DNA from: Rhodovulum marinum
Lineage (GTDB): Bacteria > Pseudomonadota > Alphaproteobacteria > Rhodobacterales > Rhodobacteraceae
NCBI RefSeq assembly: GCF_004343075.1
Contig: NZ_SLXP01000002.1
Span: 186,001-250,000 of the forward strand
Direction: 5' to 3'
Length of the DNA: 64,000 nucleotides
The position numbers were made by a program, and so were the translations under genes. This document shows, in pieces, positions 47,894 to 55,820 of this stretch (positions are counted from its first letter, which is position 1; every line of letters starts with the position of its first letter). Under the pieces are notes generated by a model. It searched no databases. It was not told the origin of the DNA and saw nothing but the letters and a program-made list of their open reading frames with translations.

Positions 47894-48643
47894 ATGCGGC
47901 GGAAACTTGCGGCCGGCAACTGGAAGATGAACGGCACCGGCAAATCGCTGGCCGAGGTGGTCGAGATTTCCAAGGACTACATGACGTCGAATATCGACAT
48001 CCTGATCTGCCCACCGGCGACCCTGATCGAACGCATGGCGCGCACCGCGGTCGACAGCGCGGTGGCCGTGGGCGGGCAGGATTGCCACGCCAAACCCTCG
48101 GGCGCGCATACCGGCGACATCTCGGCCGAGATGCTGACCGATGCGGGGGCCACCCACGTGATCCTCGGCCATTCCGAACGCCGCGCCGATCACGGCGAAA
48201 CCGATGCCGACGTGCGCGCCAAGACCCAGGCCGCCCTGGCGGCGGGGCTGGTCGCGGTGGTCTGCGTCGGCGAAACCGAAGCCCAGCGCGACGCAGGCGA
48301 CACGCTGGCGGTGGTCGGCGCGCAACTGGCCGGATCGCTGCCCGACGCGGGCGTGACCGGGGGCACCGTCGTTGTCGCCTATGAACCGGTCTGGGCCATC
48401 GGCACGGGCCGCGTGCCGACGCTGGACCAGATCGCCGAAGTGCACGATTTCCTGCGCACCGAGCTGGTGAAACGCTTCGGCGACGCGGGCGAGCGCATCC
48501 GGCTGCTGTATGGCGGATCGGTCAAGCCGGACAATGCGGCGGAAATCTTCGCCACCTCCAACGTGGACGGCGCGCTGGTCGGCGGGGCCTCGCTGAAGGC
48601 CACGGATTTCTCGGCGATCATCGCCGCGCTCGAAGCCGCCTGA
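47894..48643 (+). CDS. tpiA: Triosephosphate isomerase
   Basis: A 249-residue TIM-barrel enzyme interconverting dihydroxyacetone phosphate and glyceraldehyde-3-phosphate. The catalytic Lys in AGNWKMNG (about residue 11), the His in ILGHSERR and the Glu in [11 protein letters not shown] are present. The phosphate-binding YGGSVKPDN ends the barrel. GAGGGAGAG precedes the ATG. A terminator follows. Confidence 0.97.
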   Translation: MRRKLAAGNWKMNGTGKSLAEVVEISKDYMTSNIDILICPPATLIERMARTAVDSAVAVGGQDCHAKPSGAHTGDISAEMLTDAGATHVILGHSERRADHGETDADVRAKTQAALAAGLVAVVCVGETEAQRDAGDTLAVVGAQLAGSLPDAGVTGGTVVVAYEPVWAIGTGRVPTLDQIAEVHDFLRTELVKRFGDAGERIRLLYGGSVKPDNAAEIFATSNVDGALVGGASLKATDFSAIIAALEAA

Positions 48644-48671
48644 GCGGCGCGTCACATCTGCCACAGGCCAA

Positions 48672-48697
48672 GGGCCGCGCTATCGCGCGGCCCTTTT
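48672..48697 (+). terminator. Intrinsic terminator of tpiA
   Basis: A 9-bp perfect GC stem (GGGCCGCGC, loop TATC) is followed by TTTT, 28 bases after the tpiA stop. Confidence 0.75.
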
Positions 48698-48707
48698 CGC
48701 ATCTCTT

Positions 48708-48731
48708 GCGCCGGCCCGCAGGGGCCGGCGC
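48708..48731 (-). terminator. Hairpin downstream of the TRAP operon
   Basis: A perfect 10-bp stem (GCGCCGGCCC, loop GCAG) lies 10 bases beyond the dctM stop. No U tract follows on the minus strand. Confidence 0.5.
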
Positions 48732-48740
48732 GCCTTTGGA

Positions 48741-50138
48741 TCAATTGGTGATGATCTCGGGGCCCATCAGCGACGTCGGCAGCCAGGTCGACAGCCAGGG
48801 CACGTAGGTCACCAGGATCAGGAACACGAAAAGCACGGCCAGGAAGGGCAGCGCGGCACGCACGACGCGCATCATCGGCATGCCCGCCACGCCCGAGGTC
48901 ACGAACAGGTTCAACCCCACCGGCGGCGTGATCATCCCGATTTCCATGTTCACCACCATGATGATGCCCAGGTGAATCGGATCCACCCCCAGCTCGATCG
49001 CGATCGGAAAGACCAGCGGCGCGACGATCACGATCAGCCCCGAGGGTTCCATGAACTGCCCGCCGATCAGCAGGATCACGTTCACGACCACCAGGAACAT
49101 GATCTTGCCGAACCCCGCCTCCAGCATCGCGCCCGCGATCTTCTGCGGGATCTGCTCGTCGGTCAGCACGTGTTTCAGGATCAGCGCGTTGGCGATGATG
49201 AACATCAGCATCACGGTCAGCTTGCCCGCCTCGAGCAGCGTGACCCGCGTGTCGCGGTGCACGAACCCGGTCAGCAGCGCCTGCGGCTGGCGGAACAGCG
49301 CGACCGGCGCGCCGCCCTCCTCGCGCGGTTTCAGCGGCCCCATGTCGCGATAGACGAAGACCGCGATCACGAAGGCATAGACCGATGCGACGGCGGCGGC
49401 CTCGGTGGGCGTGAAGATCGCCCCCGTCACGCCCGGGATCCCGTAGATGCCGCCCATGATGATCACGATCAGCATCAGCCCCCAGAACGCCTCGCGGAAG
49501 CTGGCGAAGATCTCGCCCCAGCCCTGCCATTCGCCCTTGGGCATGTCGCGGATCGTGGCGATGACATAGATCGCCGTCATCAGCATCAGCCCCGCGATCA
49601 GCCCCGGGATCACGCCCGCGAGGAACATCCGCCCCACCGACACGTCGGTGGCCGAGGCATAGACCACCATCACGATCGACGGCGGGATCAGGATGCCCAG
49701 CGTGCCGGCGTTGCAGATCACGCCGGCGGCGAAGTCGCGGGTATAGCCCACCTTGCGCATCGCGGCGATCACGATGGACCCGATGGCGACCACGGTGGCG
49801 GGCGAGGATCCCGAAAGGGCTGCGAACAGCATGCAGGCGAACACGCCCGCGATGGCAAGACCGCCGCGCAAATGCCCCACGCAGGCGATGGAAAAGCGGA
49901 TGATCCGCCGCGCCACGCCGCCCGTCGACATGAAGCTGGACGCAAGAATGAAGAACGGAATCGCCAGAAGCGTGTAATGCCCCGCCATCGCCTGGTAGAG
50001 CGACTGGGCGATCGAGGCCAGCGAGGTGTCCGAGAACACCAGCAGGAACAGCATCGAGGCAAAGCCCAGCGACACCGCGATCGGCACCCCGATCAGCAGG
50101 AAGCCGATCACCATGGCAAAAAGAAGTGCAACTTCCAT
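48741..50138 (-). CDS. dctM: TRAP transporter large permease DctM
   Basis: A 465-residue membrane protein with about twelve hydrophobic helices, the channel subunit of a tripartite ATP-independent periplasmic transporter driven by sodium or proton gradients. IPFFILASSFM and NAGTLGILIPPSIVMVVYA are typical DctM segments. Starts 3 bases after the dctQ stop. Substrate not fixed by sequence. Confidence 0.94.
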   Translation of the reverse strand: MEVALLFAMVIGFLLIGVPIAVSLGFASMLFLLVFSDTSLASIAQSLYQAMAGHYTLLAIPFFILASSFMSTGGVARRIIRFSIACVGHLRGGLAIAGVFACMLFAALSGSSPATVVAIGSIVIAAMRKVGYTRDFAAGVICNAGTLGILIPPSIVMVVYASATDVSVGRMFLAGVIPGLIAGLMLMTAIYVIATIRDMPKGEWQGWGEIFASFREAFWGLMLIVIIMGGIYGIPGVTGAIFTPTEAAAVASVYAFVIAVFVYRDMGPLKPREEGGAPVALFRQPQALLTGFVHRDTRVTLLEAGKLTVMLMFIIANALILKHVLTDEQIPQKIAGAMLEAGFGKIMFLVVVNVILLIGGQFMEPSGLIVIVAPLVFPIAIELGVDPIHLGIIMVVNMEIGMITPPVGLNLFVTSGVAGMPMMRVVRAALPFLAVLFVFLILVTYVPWLSTWLPTSLMGPEIITN

Positions 50139-50141
50139 CGG

Positions 50142-50873
50142 TCAGCCTTCCTTGCGCGCGGCGGCCTCGGCCTCGGCCACGGCATCCTCGGCCTCGTGGC
50201 TGACGATCAGCCATTCCTGGCGGCCGGTGACGATGCGCCACGATGCCTGGCCCAGCCGGAACAGGATCAGCGCGGCCGCGACAGGCAACATCGCATAGGG
50301 GATGAAACGGGGCAGTTTCTCGTATTCCTCGCCCTCGTTGAAGATCGGTTCGATGAAACGCAGCCAGTCGGGAATCGGGATCTGCTCGGTCTCGTACCAG
50401 CCCTGGTCGCGGCTATTGGCGAACCCGGTGGGAAACCACCGACCCGTGGTCGCATCCAGCCCCGCGAAGGGCGCCCAGTAGTCCCACGCCCCCTTCATCA
50501 GCAAAAGCGCGTAGACCAGGCAGATCGCGACCGCCGTCAGCGACATCACCCGCCGCGTGCCCCGCGACACCAGGTTCAGCACCGCGTCGACGCCCAGGTG
50601 CATGGTGATCTTGAACCCGTAGGCGATGCCGAACAGCACCAGCCACGCGAACAGCACAAGCGTCATTTCCAGCGCCCAGATGATCGTGGTGGGCAGTTGC
50701 ACGCCCACCGCCTCGGCGGCGCTGCGCACCCAGGGCAGGTTGAACACGTAGCGGACAACCACGTTGGCGAAGGTCACCAGCGTCATCAGCCCCAGAAGGG
50801 CCGCGATCGCCGTTTCCTCGAAGGCATGGACGGCACGCCCGAGCGCGGTCTCGGGCCGGTAAGACGAGCTCAT
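50142..50873 (-). CDS. dctQ: TRAP transporter small permease DctQ
   Basis: A 243-residue protein with four membrane helices, longer than the usual 160-180 residues because of a loop of about 70 residues between helices 3 and 4 (about 125-195, with WFPTGFANSRDQGWYETEQIPIP). Large DctQ forms of this kind occur in some dicarboxylate-type systems. It sits between dctP and dctM. Confidence 0.88.
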   Translation of the reverse strand: MSSSYRPETALGRAVHAFEETAIAALLGLMTLVTFANVVVRYVFNLPWVRSAAEAVGVQLPTTIIWALEMTLVLFAWLVLFGIAYGFKITMHLGVDAVLNLVSRGTRRVMSLTAVAICLVYALLLMKGAWDYWAPFAGLDATTGRWFPTGFANSRDQGWYETEQIPIPDWLRFIEPIFNEGEEYEKLPRFIPYAMLPVAAALILFRLGQASWRIVTGRQEWLIVSHEAEDAVAEAEAAARKEG

Positions 50874-50913
50874 CCCCCTGTCTCCCCGGATAAATTCGGC
50901 TTTACTGGGCGAA

Positions 50914-50937
50914 GACGGCGGCCCAAGGGCCGCCGTC
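50914..50937 (-). promoter_or_regulatory. Intercistronic hairpin dctP-dctQ
   Basis: A perfect 11-bp stem with a 2-base loop (GACGGCGGCCC) lies between the binding-protein and permease genes. Such structures often protect the upstream message, raising DctP over DctQM. No U tract. Confidence 0.5.
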
Positions 50938-50960
50938 CCCGACTGTCATGCGCCGCGGCC

Positions 50961-51962
50961 TCAGAGGCCGGCGTTGATTTCCTGCGCGGCGGCGATGTTC
51001 TCGGCACCGACATCGCCTTCGAACTGGCTCCAGACCGGCTTCATGGCGTCGACCCAGGCCTGGCGCTGTTCCGGCGTCAGCTGGCGCACTTCGCCGCCGG
51101 CCTCGATGATCGCCTGCTTGGCCTGTTCGTTCACGGCGAAGGATTCGCCGTTGCGGGCCTCGGTCACCTCGGCAAGGATCGTTGCCAGCTGGTCGCGCAC
51201 CGCCGGGTCGAGGCTGTCCCACCAGTCGACCGAGGTCACCACCAGGTAGTCGATCACGCCATGGTTGGTCTCGGTGATGCCGTCCTGCACCTCGAAGAAT
51301 TTCTGGCCGTAGATGTTCGACCAGGTGTTTTCCTGCCCGTCGACGACGCCCGTCTGCAGCGCGCCATAGACCTCGGAAAAGGCCATGGGCTGCGGGCTGG
51401 CGCCCAGGGCTTCCATCTGCGCGACCAGCACGTCCGAGGTCTGGACGCGGAATTTCAGACCCTTGGCGTCGGCGGGGTCCAGCAGCGGCACCTTGGCCGA
51501 GAACTGCTTCATCCCGTTATGCCAGAACTGCAGACCCAGCAGACCACGGCGGGTCATCGATTCCTTCATCGCCTGGCCGGTCTCCGAGGCCTGGAAGGCA
51601 TCCACCGCCTCGATGTTCTTGAACATGAACGGCAGGTCGAAGATGCGGAAGACCTTGGTGAACTGCTCGAATTTCGACAGCGAGGGCGCGGCGAACTGGA
51701 CGTCGCCGTTCAGCATCGCCTCCAGCACCTGGTCGTCGTTGTAGAGCGTGGAGTTGGGATAGACCTCCATGCAGGCCACGCCGTTCATCTCTTCGTTCAC
51801 ACGATCCATCAGCAGGGATGCGGCGATGCCCTTGGGGTGCTTGTCGGAATTGGTCACGTGGCTGAACTTGATGACCATCTCGCCATCGTCGCACTGCGCC
51901 AGCGCGGCACCGGCCGATACGGACAGCGCCACGGCAGCGGCGGCGGCAGTCAGGACTTTCAT
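50961..51962 (-). CDS. dctP: TRAP transporter periplasmic substrate-binding protein DctP
   Basis: A 333-residue protein with a signal peptide (MKVLTAAAAAVALSVSAGAALA). The DctP fold shows IKFSHVTNSDKHPKGIAA, the substrate-carboxylate-binding arginine in LKFRVQTSDV and the QTGVVDGQENTWSNIY segment. The profile is close to C4-dicarboxylate binders. ATG 51962 defines the signal peptide. First gene of the transporter operon. Confidence 0.92.
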   Translation of the reverse strand: MKVLTAAAAAVALSVSAGAALAQCDDGEMVIKFSHVTNSDKHPKGIAASLLMDRVNEEMNGVACMEVYPNSTLYNDDQVLEAMLNGDVQFAAPSLSKFEQFTKVFRIFDLPFMFKNIEAVDAFQASETGQAMKESMTRRGLLGLQFWHNGMKQFSAKVPLLDPADAKGLKFRVQTSDVLVAQMEALGASPQPMAFSEVYGALQTGVVDGQENTWSNIYGQKFFEVQDGITETNHGVIDYLVVTSVDWWDSLDPAVRDQLATILAEVTEARNGESFAVNEQAKQAIIEAGGEVRQLTPEQRQAWVDAMKPVWSQFEGDVGAENIAAAQEINAGL

Positions 51963-52175
51963 TCGGTATCCTCCCAGATAACCCGTTTGTATCTGTCGAA
52001 AACGCACGCCCCGACAGGGCGGCGGCGTCCGACTATCACCGATGAAGGCCCGGGCCTCAAGCGAAACCGGCCCGCGGCGGGTCCGCTTCGCGCCATGGGC
52101 GAGCCACCCCCGCCCCGCGCAGCCATGGGGTCGCACGCAGGTCCAGGACAAGACGTTCGGGGAACCTGCGCGGGG

Positions 52176-52889
52176 TCAGCCGGCCTTCAGGGCGCGGGTT
52201 CCGGACGAGATGCGGACCGCGTCGAACGCCGCGGCAAAGTCCGATGGATCGACGATCCGAAGCCATCCATATCCGGTCTCGATCAGCCCTTCCGCCACGA
52301 ACTGGCGCATCGCCCGGTTCGCCGAATTGCGCGACAGTCCCGACATCTCGGCCAGTTCGGATTGCGTCAGCGGAAAGATCGTGGCGCCGTCGTTGAACTT
52401 GTGCAGGCGGTGCAGCGAGATCAGCAAGCGCGCACGCGGGTCGGGATGGCAATGCGCCGTCAGCAAAAGCGCCAGGCTGTCGTAATTCGCCGCGATATTC
52501 GCGGCGACGTGGCGCCAGGCCTCGCTGTCGCGCCGGGCCAGCGCCTCGACATGCATGCGTGGCACCGACAACAGCACCGAATCCGAACGTGCGACCACGG
52601 TGCCGCGCCGGTCGGACCCGCCGACGATGGCGATGCTGCCGGCCCACCATCCCGGATGCGCGACGAAGGTCAGCTTGTGCCCGTCCTCGCCTGCATCGCT
52701 GTAGACATAGAGCAGCCCATCGACCAGCCCCAGGACGTCGGGGGCCGGGTCCTCCTTGTGGAAAAGCACTTCGCCCGCACCGACACGGCGCAGGTGCGAC
52801 CCCGCAAGCAGGGCCGTGCAGAACGTGCTGGGCAGGCTGCGCAGCCAGCCCATTTCGCGGATCGTGCGTCTTGCGTGATTCAGGTCCAT
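52176..52889 (-). CDS. Crp/Fnr family transcriptional regulator
   Basis: A 237-residue protein with an N-terminal cyclic-nucleotide-like domain (about 20-140) and a C-terminal helix-turn-helix (TQSELAEMSGLSRNSANRAMRQFVAEGLI, about 175-205). FNR-type N-terminal cysteine ligands are absent, so it does not look like an oxygen-sensing FNR. It sits upstream of dctP in the same direction, so it may regulate the transporter. A palindrome lies in its own upstream region. Confidence 0.88.
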   Translation of the reverse strand: MDLNHARRTIREMGWLRSLPSTFCTALLAGSHLRRVGAGEVLFHKEDPAPDVLGLVDGLLYVYSDAGEDGHKLTFVAHPGWWAGSIAIVGGSDRRGTVVARSDSVLLSVPRMHVEALARRDSEAWRHVAANIAANYDSLALLLTAHCHPDPRARLLISLHRLHKFNDGATIFPLTQSELAEMSGLSRNSANRAMRQFVAEGLIETGYGWLRIVDPSDFAAAFDAVRISSGTRALKAG

Positions 52890-53283
52890 AGCGACTTAGA
52901 ATAGCTGTAAGAAATGGCGCAGACTGTCAATTTGGAGACATTATCGCAATGTCTTTGTCATTGTGCACAAATTTCCACCGATCTGTTGCATGGGCGGAAC
53001 ACTGCACGGATTCCGCTCATGTTGACCGGAGTGCTGCAAAACCGGCCTGTGCTGAGACGGGCCGATCGCACGGCGCGGCGATGCGACGCAGCGCGCCGGG
53101 CCGGGGCGCCTGCGACATGAGGGGTTGATCTGGGTCATGGTCGCGGCCCCGCCGCTGGGGAATACCCGGCGGGACGGGCGGCGCCGGACCCAAGGCGTCC
53201 GGGCCCGCAGGTGGGGGGTTTCCCCGGACGACGAGGACACCTAGAAAGAAAGGAGCGGGGCGCCCTGCCCCGTTGTCGCATAC
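52890..53283. other. 394-base intergenic region between the regulator and fpr
   Basis: No convincing gene is seen. The first 90 bases are A/T-rich and hold the hyphenated palindrome at 52936-52954 and a TTGTGCACAA palindrome at 52961-52970, probably regulatory. The remainder is GC-rich. The end carries AAGGAG at 53249-53254, a small hairpin (53257-53271) and then the fpr start. Confidence 0.6.
52936..52954. promoter_or_regulatory. Hyphenated palindrome upstream of the Crp/Fnr-type gene
   Basis: AGACATT-ATCGC-AATGTCT has perfect 7-base arms and a 5-base spacer, 47-65 bases upstream of the regulator start. Size and symmetry suit a dimeric helix-turn-helix protein; autoregulation is an inference. 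Confidence 0.45.
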
Positions 53284-54105
53284 ATGAATCAACAGACCGC
53301 CGTGACCCAACCCAACGCTGCCAAGAAGCATCTGCCCGACGCGCAGACCGTGACCGAAGTGCGCCACTACACCGACCGTCTGTTCTATTTCCGCACGACG
53401 CGACCGCAATCCCTGCGTTTCCGCTCGGGCGAGTTCGTGATGATCGGGCTGCCGGGCGAGGACGGCAAACCGATCATGCGCGCCTATTCCATCGCCTCGC
53501 CGTCCTGGGACGACGGGCTGGATTTCTACTCGATCAAGGTGCAGGACGGCCCGCTGACCAGCCGGCTGCAACATATCAAGGAAGGCGACGAGATCATCCT
53601 GCGGCCAAAACCGGTCGGCACGCTGGTCCTCGACGCGCTGCTGCCGGGCAAGCGGCTGTGGTTCCTGGCCACCGGCACCGGCATCGCCCCCTTCGCCAGC
53701 CTGATGCGCGACCCCGAGACATACGAGCAGTATGACGAGGTCATCATGATGCACACCTGCCGCGAGGTGGCGGAACTGGAATTCGGCCGCCAGCTGATCG
53801 AGAGCCTGCCCGAAGACCCGCTGATCGGCGAATTCGTCGGCGACAAGCTGAAATACTATCCCACCACCACCCGCGAAGAGAGCAAGTGGATGGGCCGCGT
53901 CACCGACAACCTGGCCTCGGGCAAGGTGTTCGCCGATCTGGGCCTGGAGGGCACCCAGATGGACCCGGCCACCGACCGCGCGATGGTCTGCGGCTCGCTC
54001 GACTTCAACAAGGACGTGATGGCGATCATGGAAGGCTGGGGCCTGCGCGAGGGCGCCAATTCGGAACCGGCCGAATACGTGGTGGAAAAGGCCTTCGTCG
54101 GCTAG
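53284..54105 (+). CDS. fpr: Ferredoxin/flavodoxin-NADP+ reductase
   Basis: A 273-residue FAD enzyme exchanging electrons between NADPH and ferredoxin or flavodoxin. The FAD motif RAYSIASPSW (RxYS) and the NADP segment FLATGTGIAPFASL are visible, and it ends AEYVVEKAFVG as in bacterial subclass FPR. The nearest ribosome site (AAGGAG) is 29 bases from the ATG, with a hairpin between them. Confidence 0.94.
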   Translation: MNQQTAVTQPNAAKKHLPDAQTVTEVRHYTDRLFYFRTTRPQSLRFRSGEFVMIGLPGEDGKPIMRAYSIASPSWDDGLDFYSIKVQDGPLTSRLQHIKEGDEIILRPKPVGTLVLDALLPGKRLWFLATGTGIAPFASLMRDPETYEQYDEVIMMHTCREVAELEFGRQLIESLPEDPLIGEFVGDKLKYYPTTTREESKWMGRVTDNLASGKVFADLGLEGTQMDPATDRAMVCGSLDFNKDVMAIMEGWGLREGANSEPAEYVVEKAFVG

Positions 54106-54125
54106 GGCTGCCAGCGCACCGAACG

Positions 54126-54160
54126 AAAAGCCCCGCAAGGTTCTGCCTTGCGGGGCTTTT
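54126..54160. terminator. Strong bidirectional terminator
   Basis: A 15-base A-tract/GC arm (AAAAGCCCCGCAAGG), loop TTCTG and perfect complement ending in a T run. It serves fpr and also lies beyond the stop of the convergent Ala/Glu-rich gene at 54223. Confidence 0.9.
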
Positions 54161-54222
54161 TCTTGACTGGTTTTCGGGGCGGATGGGCCGGGCGCGACAC
54201 GCGCCCAGGCCCGCCCCCGGTC

Positions 54223-54906
54223 TTACATGCCCAGCGCGCTGCGCACCTGGGCCAGCACGTCTGCCGCCACCGAAGGGCTGTTCCGGGCGGTTTCGACCGC
54301 GGATTTCAGCGCCCGCTTCTGGCCATCGCCCAGCGACGAGTTGTCGATCATCTCGATCACCGCATCGGCATCGAAGCCCTCGGGACTAAGGACATCCACG
54401 ACCTCTTCGGCGGTCTCCTCGACCGCGGCGGCCGCATCTTCAGCCGCCTCTTCCGTGGCCTCGGCGGCCGCTTCTGCGGCGGCTTCGGTTTCCTCTACGG
54501 CCTCGGTCGCGGTTTCCTCGACAGCCTCGGTCGTCGCCTCTACCGCTTCCGCGGCCTCTTCGGTGGCCTCGTCCACGGCCTCGACCGTTTCTTCGGTGGC
54601 TTCCTCGACGGCCTCGGCCACGTCACCGGCGGCCTCTTCGGTGGCCTCGACGGCCTCGCCGGCAGCCTCTTCGGTGGCCTCGGCAGCCTCCTCGGTGGTT
54701 TCCTCGACAGCCTCGGCGGCCTCCTCGGTCGCCTCGACGGCCTCATCCACCGTTTCCTCGACGGCTTCGGCGGCTTCGGGGGCCGCAGTCTCGGGCGCGG
54801 CGGCTTCGGGGGCCGAGCCGTCCCCGGTCATGTTACCAAGATACCAGATATAGCCGCCAACCCCGACGGCGGCGAGAATGACGATCGTGATAAGGGCCTT
54901 TTTCAT
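54223..54906 (-). CDS. Ala/Glu-rich repetitive membrane-anchored protein
   Basis: A 227-residue protein. An N-terminal hydrophobic anchor (residues 4-23) is followed by a low-complexity stretch (about 33-172) of Ala, Glu, Val and Thr in near-repeats such as EATEEAAEAVEE. This predicts a long acidic amphipathic helix or coiled coil in the periplasm. A distinct C-terminal domain (about 173-227: SPEGFDADAVIEMIDNSS...) follows. ATG 54906 gives the anchor. Function unknown; it faces infC divergently. Confidence 0.8.
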   Translation of the reverse strand: MKKALITIVILAAVGVGGYIWYLGNMTGDGSAPEAAAPETAAPEAAEAVEETVDEAVEATEEAAEAVEETTEEAAEATEEAAGEAVEATEEAAGDVAEAVEEATEETVEAVDEATEEAAEAVEATTEAVEETATEAVEETEAAAEAAAEATEEAAEDAAAAVEETAEEVVDVLSPEGFDADAVIEMIDNSSLGDGQKRALKSAVETARNSPSVAADVLAQVRSALGM

Positions 54907-55035
54907 CGCTGTGTCCTCACATCCCGGGATTGCGCGATCCCTGTCCTGGCGCGGTTTTCGCATGATAGGCACGGCGTGCAAACCGCCCGAACGCCGCAGC
55001 GGCGTTTCTCTGCCGAACGTTCCCGGAAAACCGCC

Positions 55036-55064
55036 TTGAAGCAAGGCGTTCCCACGAGTAATTT
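55036..55064 (+). promoter_or_regulatory. Putative sigma-70-type promoter of infC
   Basis: TTGAAG (55036-55041) and TAATTT (55059-55064) are 17 bases apart, giving a leader of about 30 bases before the AUA start. Confidence 0.45.
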
Positions 55065-55101
55065 GTAGCGCGTCAACATTGGCAGAACAAGGAACGACAC
55101 C

Positions 55102-55644
55102 ATAGCCCGCAGACCCCACAACGCGCCCCCTACGCGCGATACCGGCCCCCGCGTGAACGATCGTATCCGCGCCCCTGAAATCCGCCTGATCGGCGCAGAG
55201 GGCGAGAACATCGGCGTGGTGCCACCCGCCCGCGCCCTTGAGCTGGCCGAGGAAGCCGGGCTCGACCTGGTCGAGATATCACCGAACGCCACGCCCCCGG
55301 TCTGCAAGATCATGGATTTCGGCAAGTTCAAGTACGAAACCCAGAAACGCGAGGCCGAGGCGCGCAAGAAGCAGAAGATCATCGAGGTCAAGGAGGTCAA
55401 GTTCCGCCCGAACACCGACACCCATGACTACGAAGTCAAGATGCGCAACGTGGTCCGTTTCCTGGAGAACGGCGACAAGGTGAAGGTGACGCTTCGCTTC
55501 CGCGGTCGCGAGATGGCGCACCAGAACCTTGGGCGCGAGCTGCTGGAGCGGGTGGCCGAGGACGTCAAGGAAATCGGCAAGGTCGAGAACATGCCCAAGA
55601 TGGAAGGCCGCCAGATGGTCATGATGATCGGGTCGCTGAAATAG
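55102..55644 (+). CDS. infC: Translation initiation factor IF-3 with AUA start codon
   Basis: A 180-residue IF-3. The conserved N-terminal segment [17 protein letters not shown] continues upstream of the GTG at 55153 as [13 protein letters not shown], and the only suitable start before it is ATA at 55102, preceded by AAGGA 8 bases away. Rare start codons (AUU, AUA, AUC) in infC are the known basis of autoregulation, since IF-3 rejects them. The C-terminal domain ends in [15 protein letters not shown] terminator follows, so it is monocistronic here. Confidence 0.9.
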   Translation: MARRPHNAPPTRDTGPRVNDRIRAPEIRLIGAEGENIGVVPPARALELAEEAGLDLVEISPNATPPVCKIMDFGKFKYETQKREAEARKKQKIIEVKEVKFRPNTDTHDYEVKMRNVVRFLENGDKVKVTLRFRGREMAHQNLGRELLERVAEDVKEIGKVENMPKMEGRQMVMMIGSLK

Positions 55645-55669
55645 CCTGCGCACCGTTTGTCACGTGTCG

Positions 55670-55694
55670 AGGCCGTCCTGCGGGGCGGCCTTTT
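55670..55694 (+). terminator. Terminator of infC
   Basis: AGGCCG and CGGCCT arms enclose a GC loop and are followed by TTTT, about 25 bases after the infC stop. Confidence 0.7.
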
Positions 55695-55820
55695 CATTTG
55701 AACTTTAAGCTCTTTCCGGGGCCCGAACCGGCGGCGCTAACTTCCTGGCAACCGAACGGCCGCTATCCGGTAGGGGAGACCGCCCACCCCTTTTGCGTTG
55801 ACCTTGACCGGAAAGACTTC

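Noticed and set aside
48972-52904. 1310-codon plus-strand frame opposite the TRAP operon
   Set aside because: Antisense to dctM-dctQ-dctP and the regulator; the product is His/Gln/Arg-rich in a pattern typical of reverse-complement frames.
54237-54853. Ser/Ala-rich plus-strand frame opposite the Ala/Glu-rich protein, resembling a repetitive adhesin
   Set aside because: It is the complement of GCC/GAG repeats of the minus-strand gene, which has a proper anchor and C-terminal domain.
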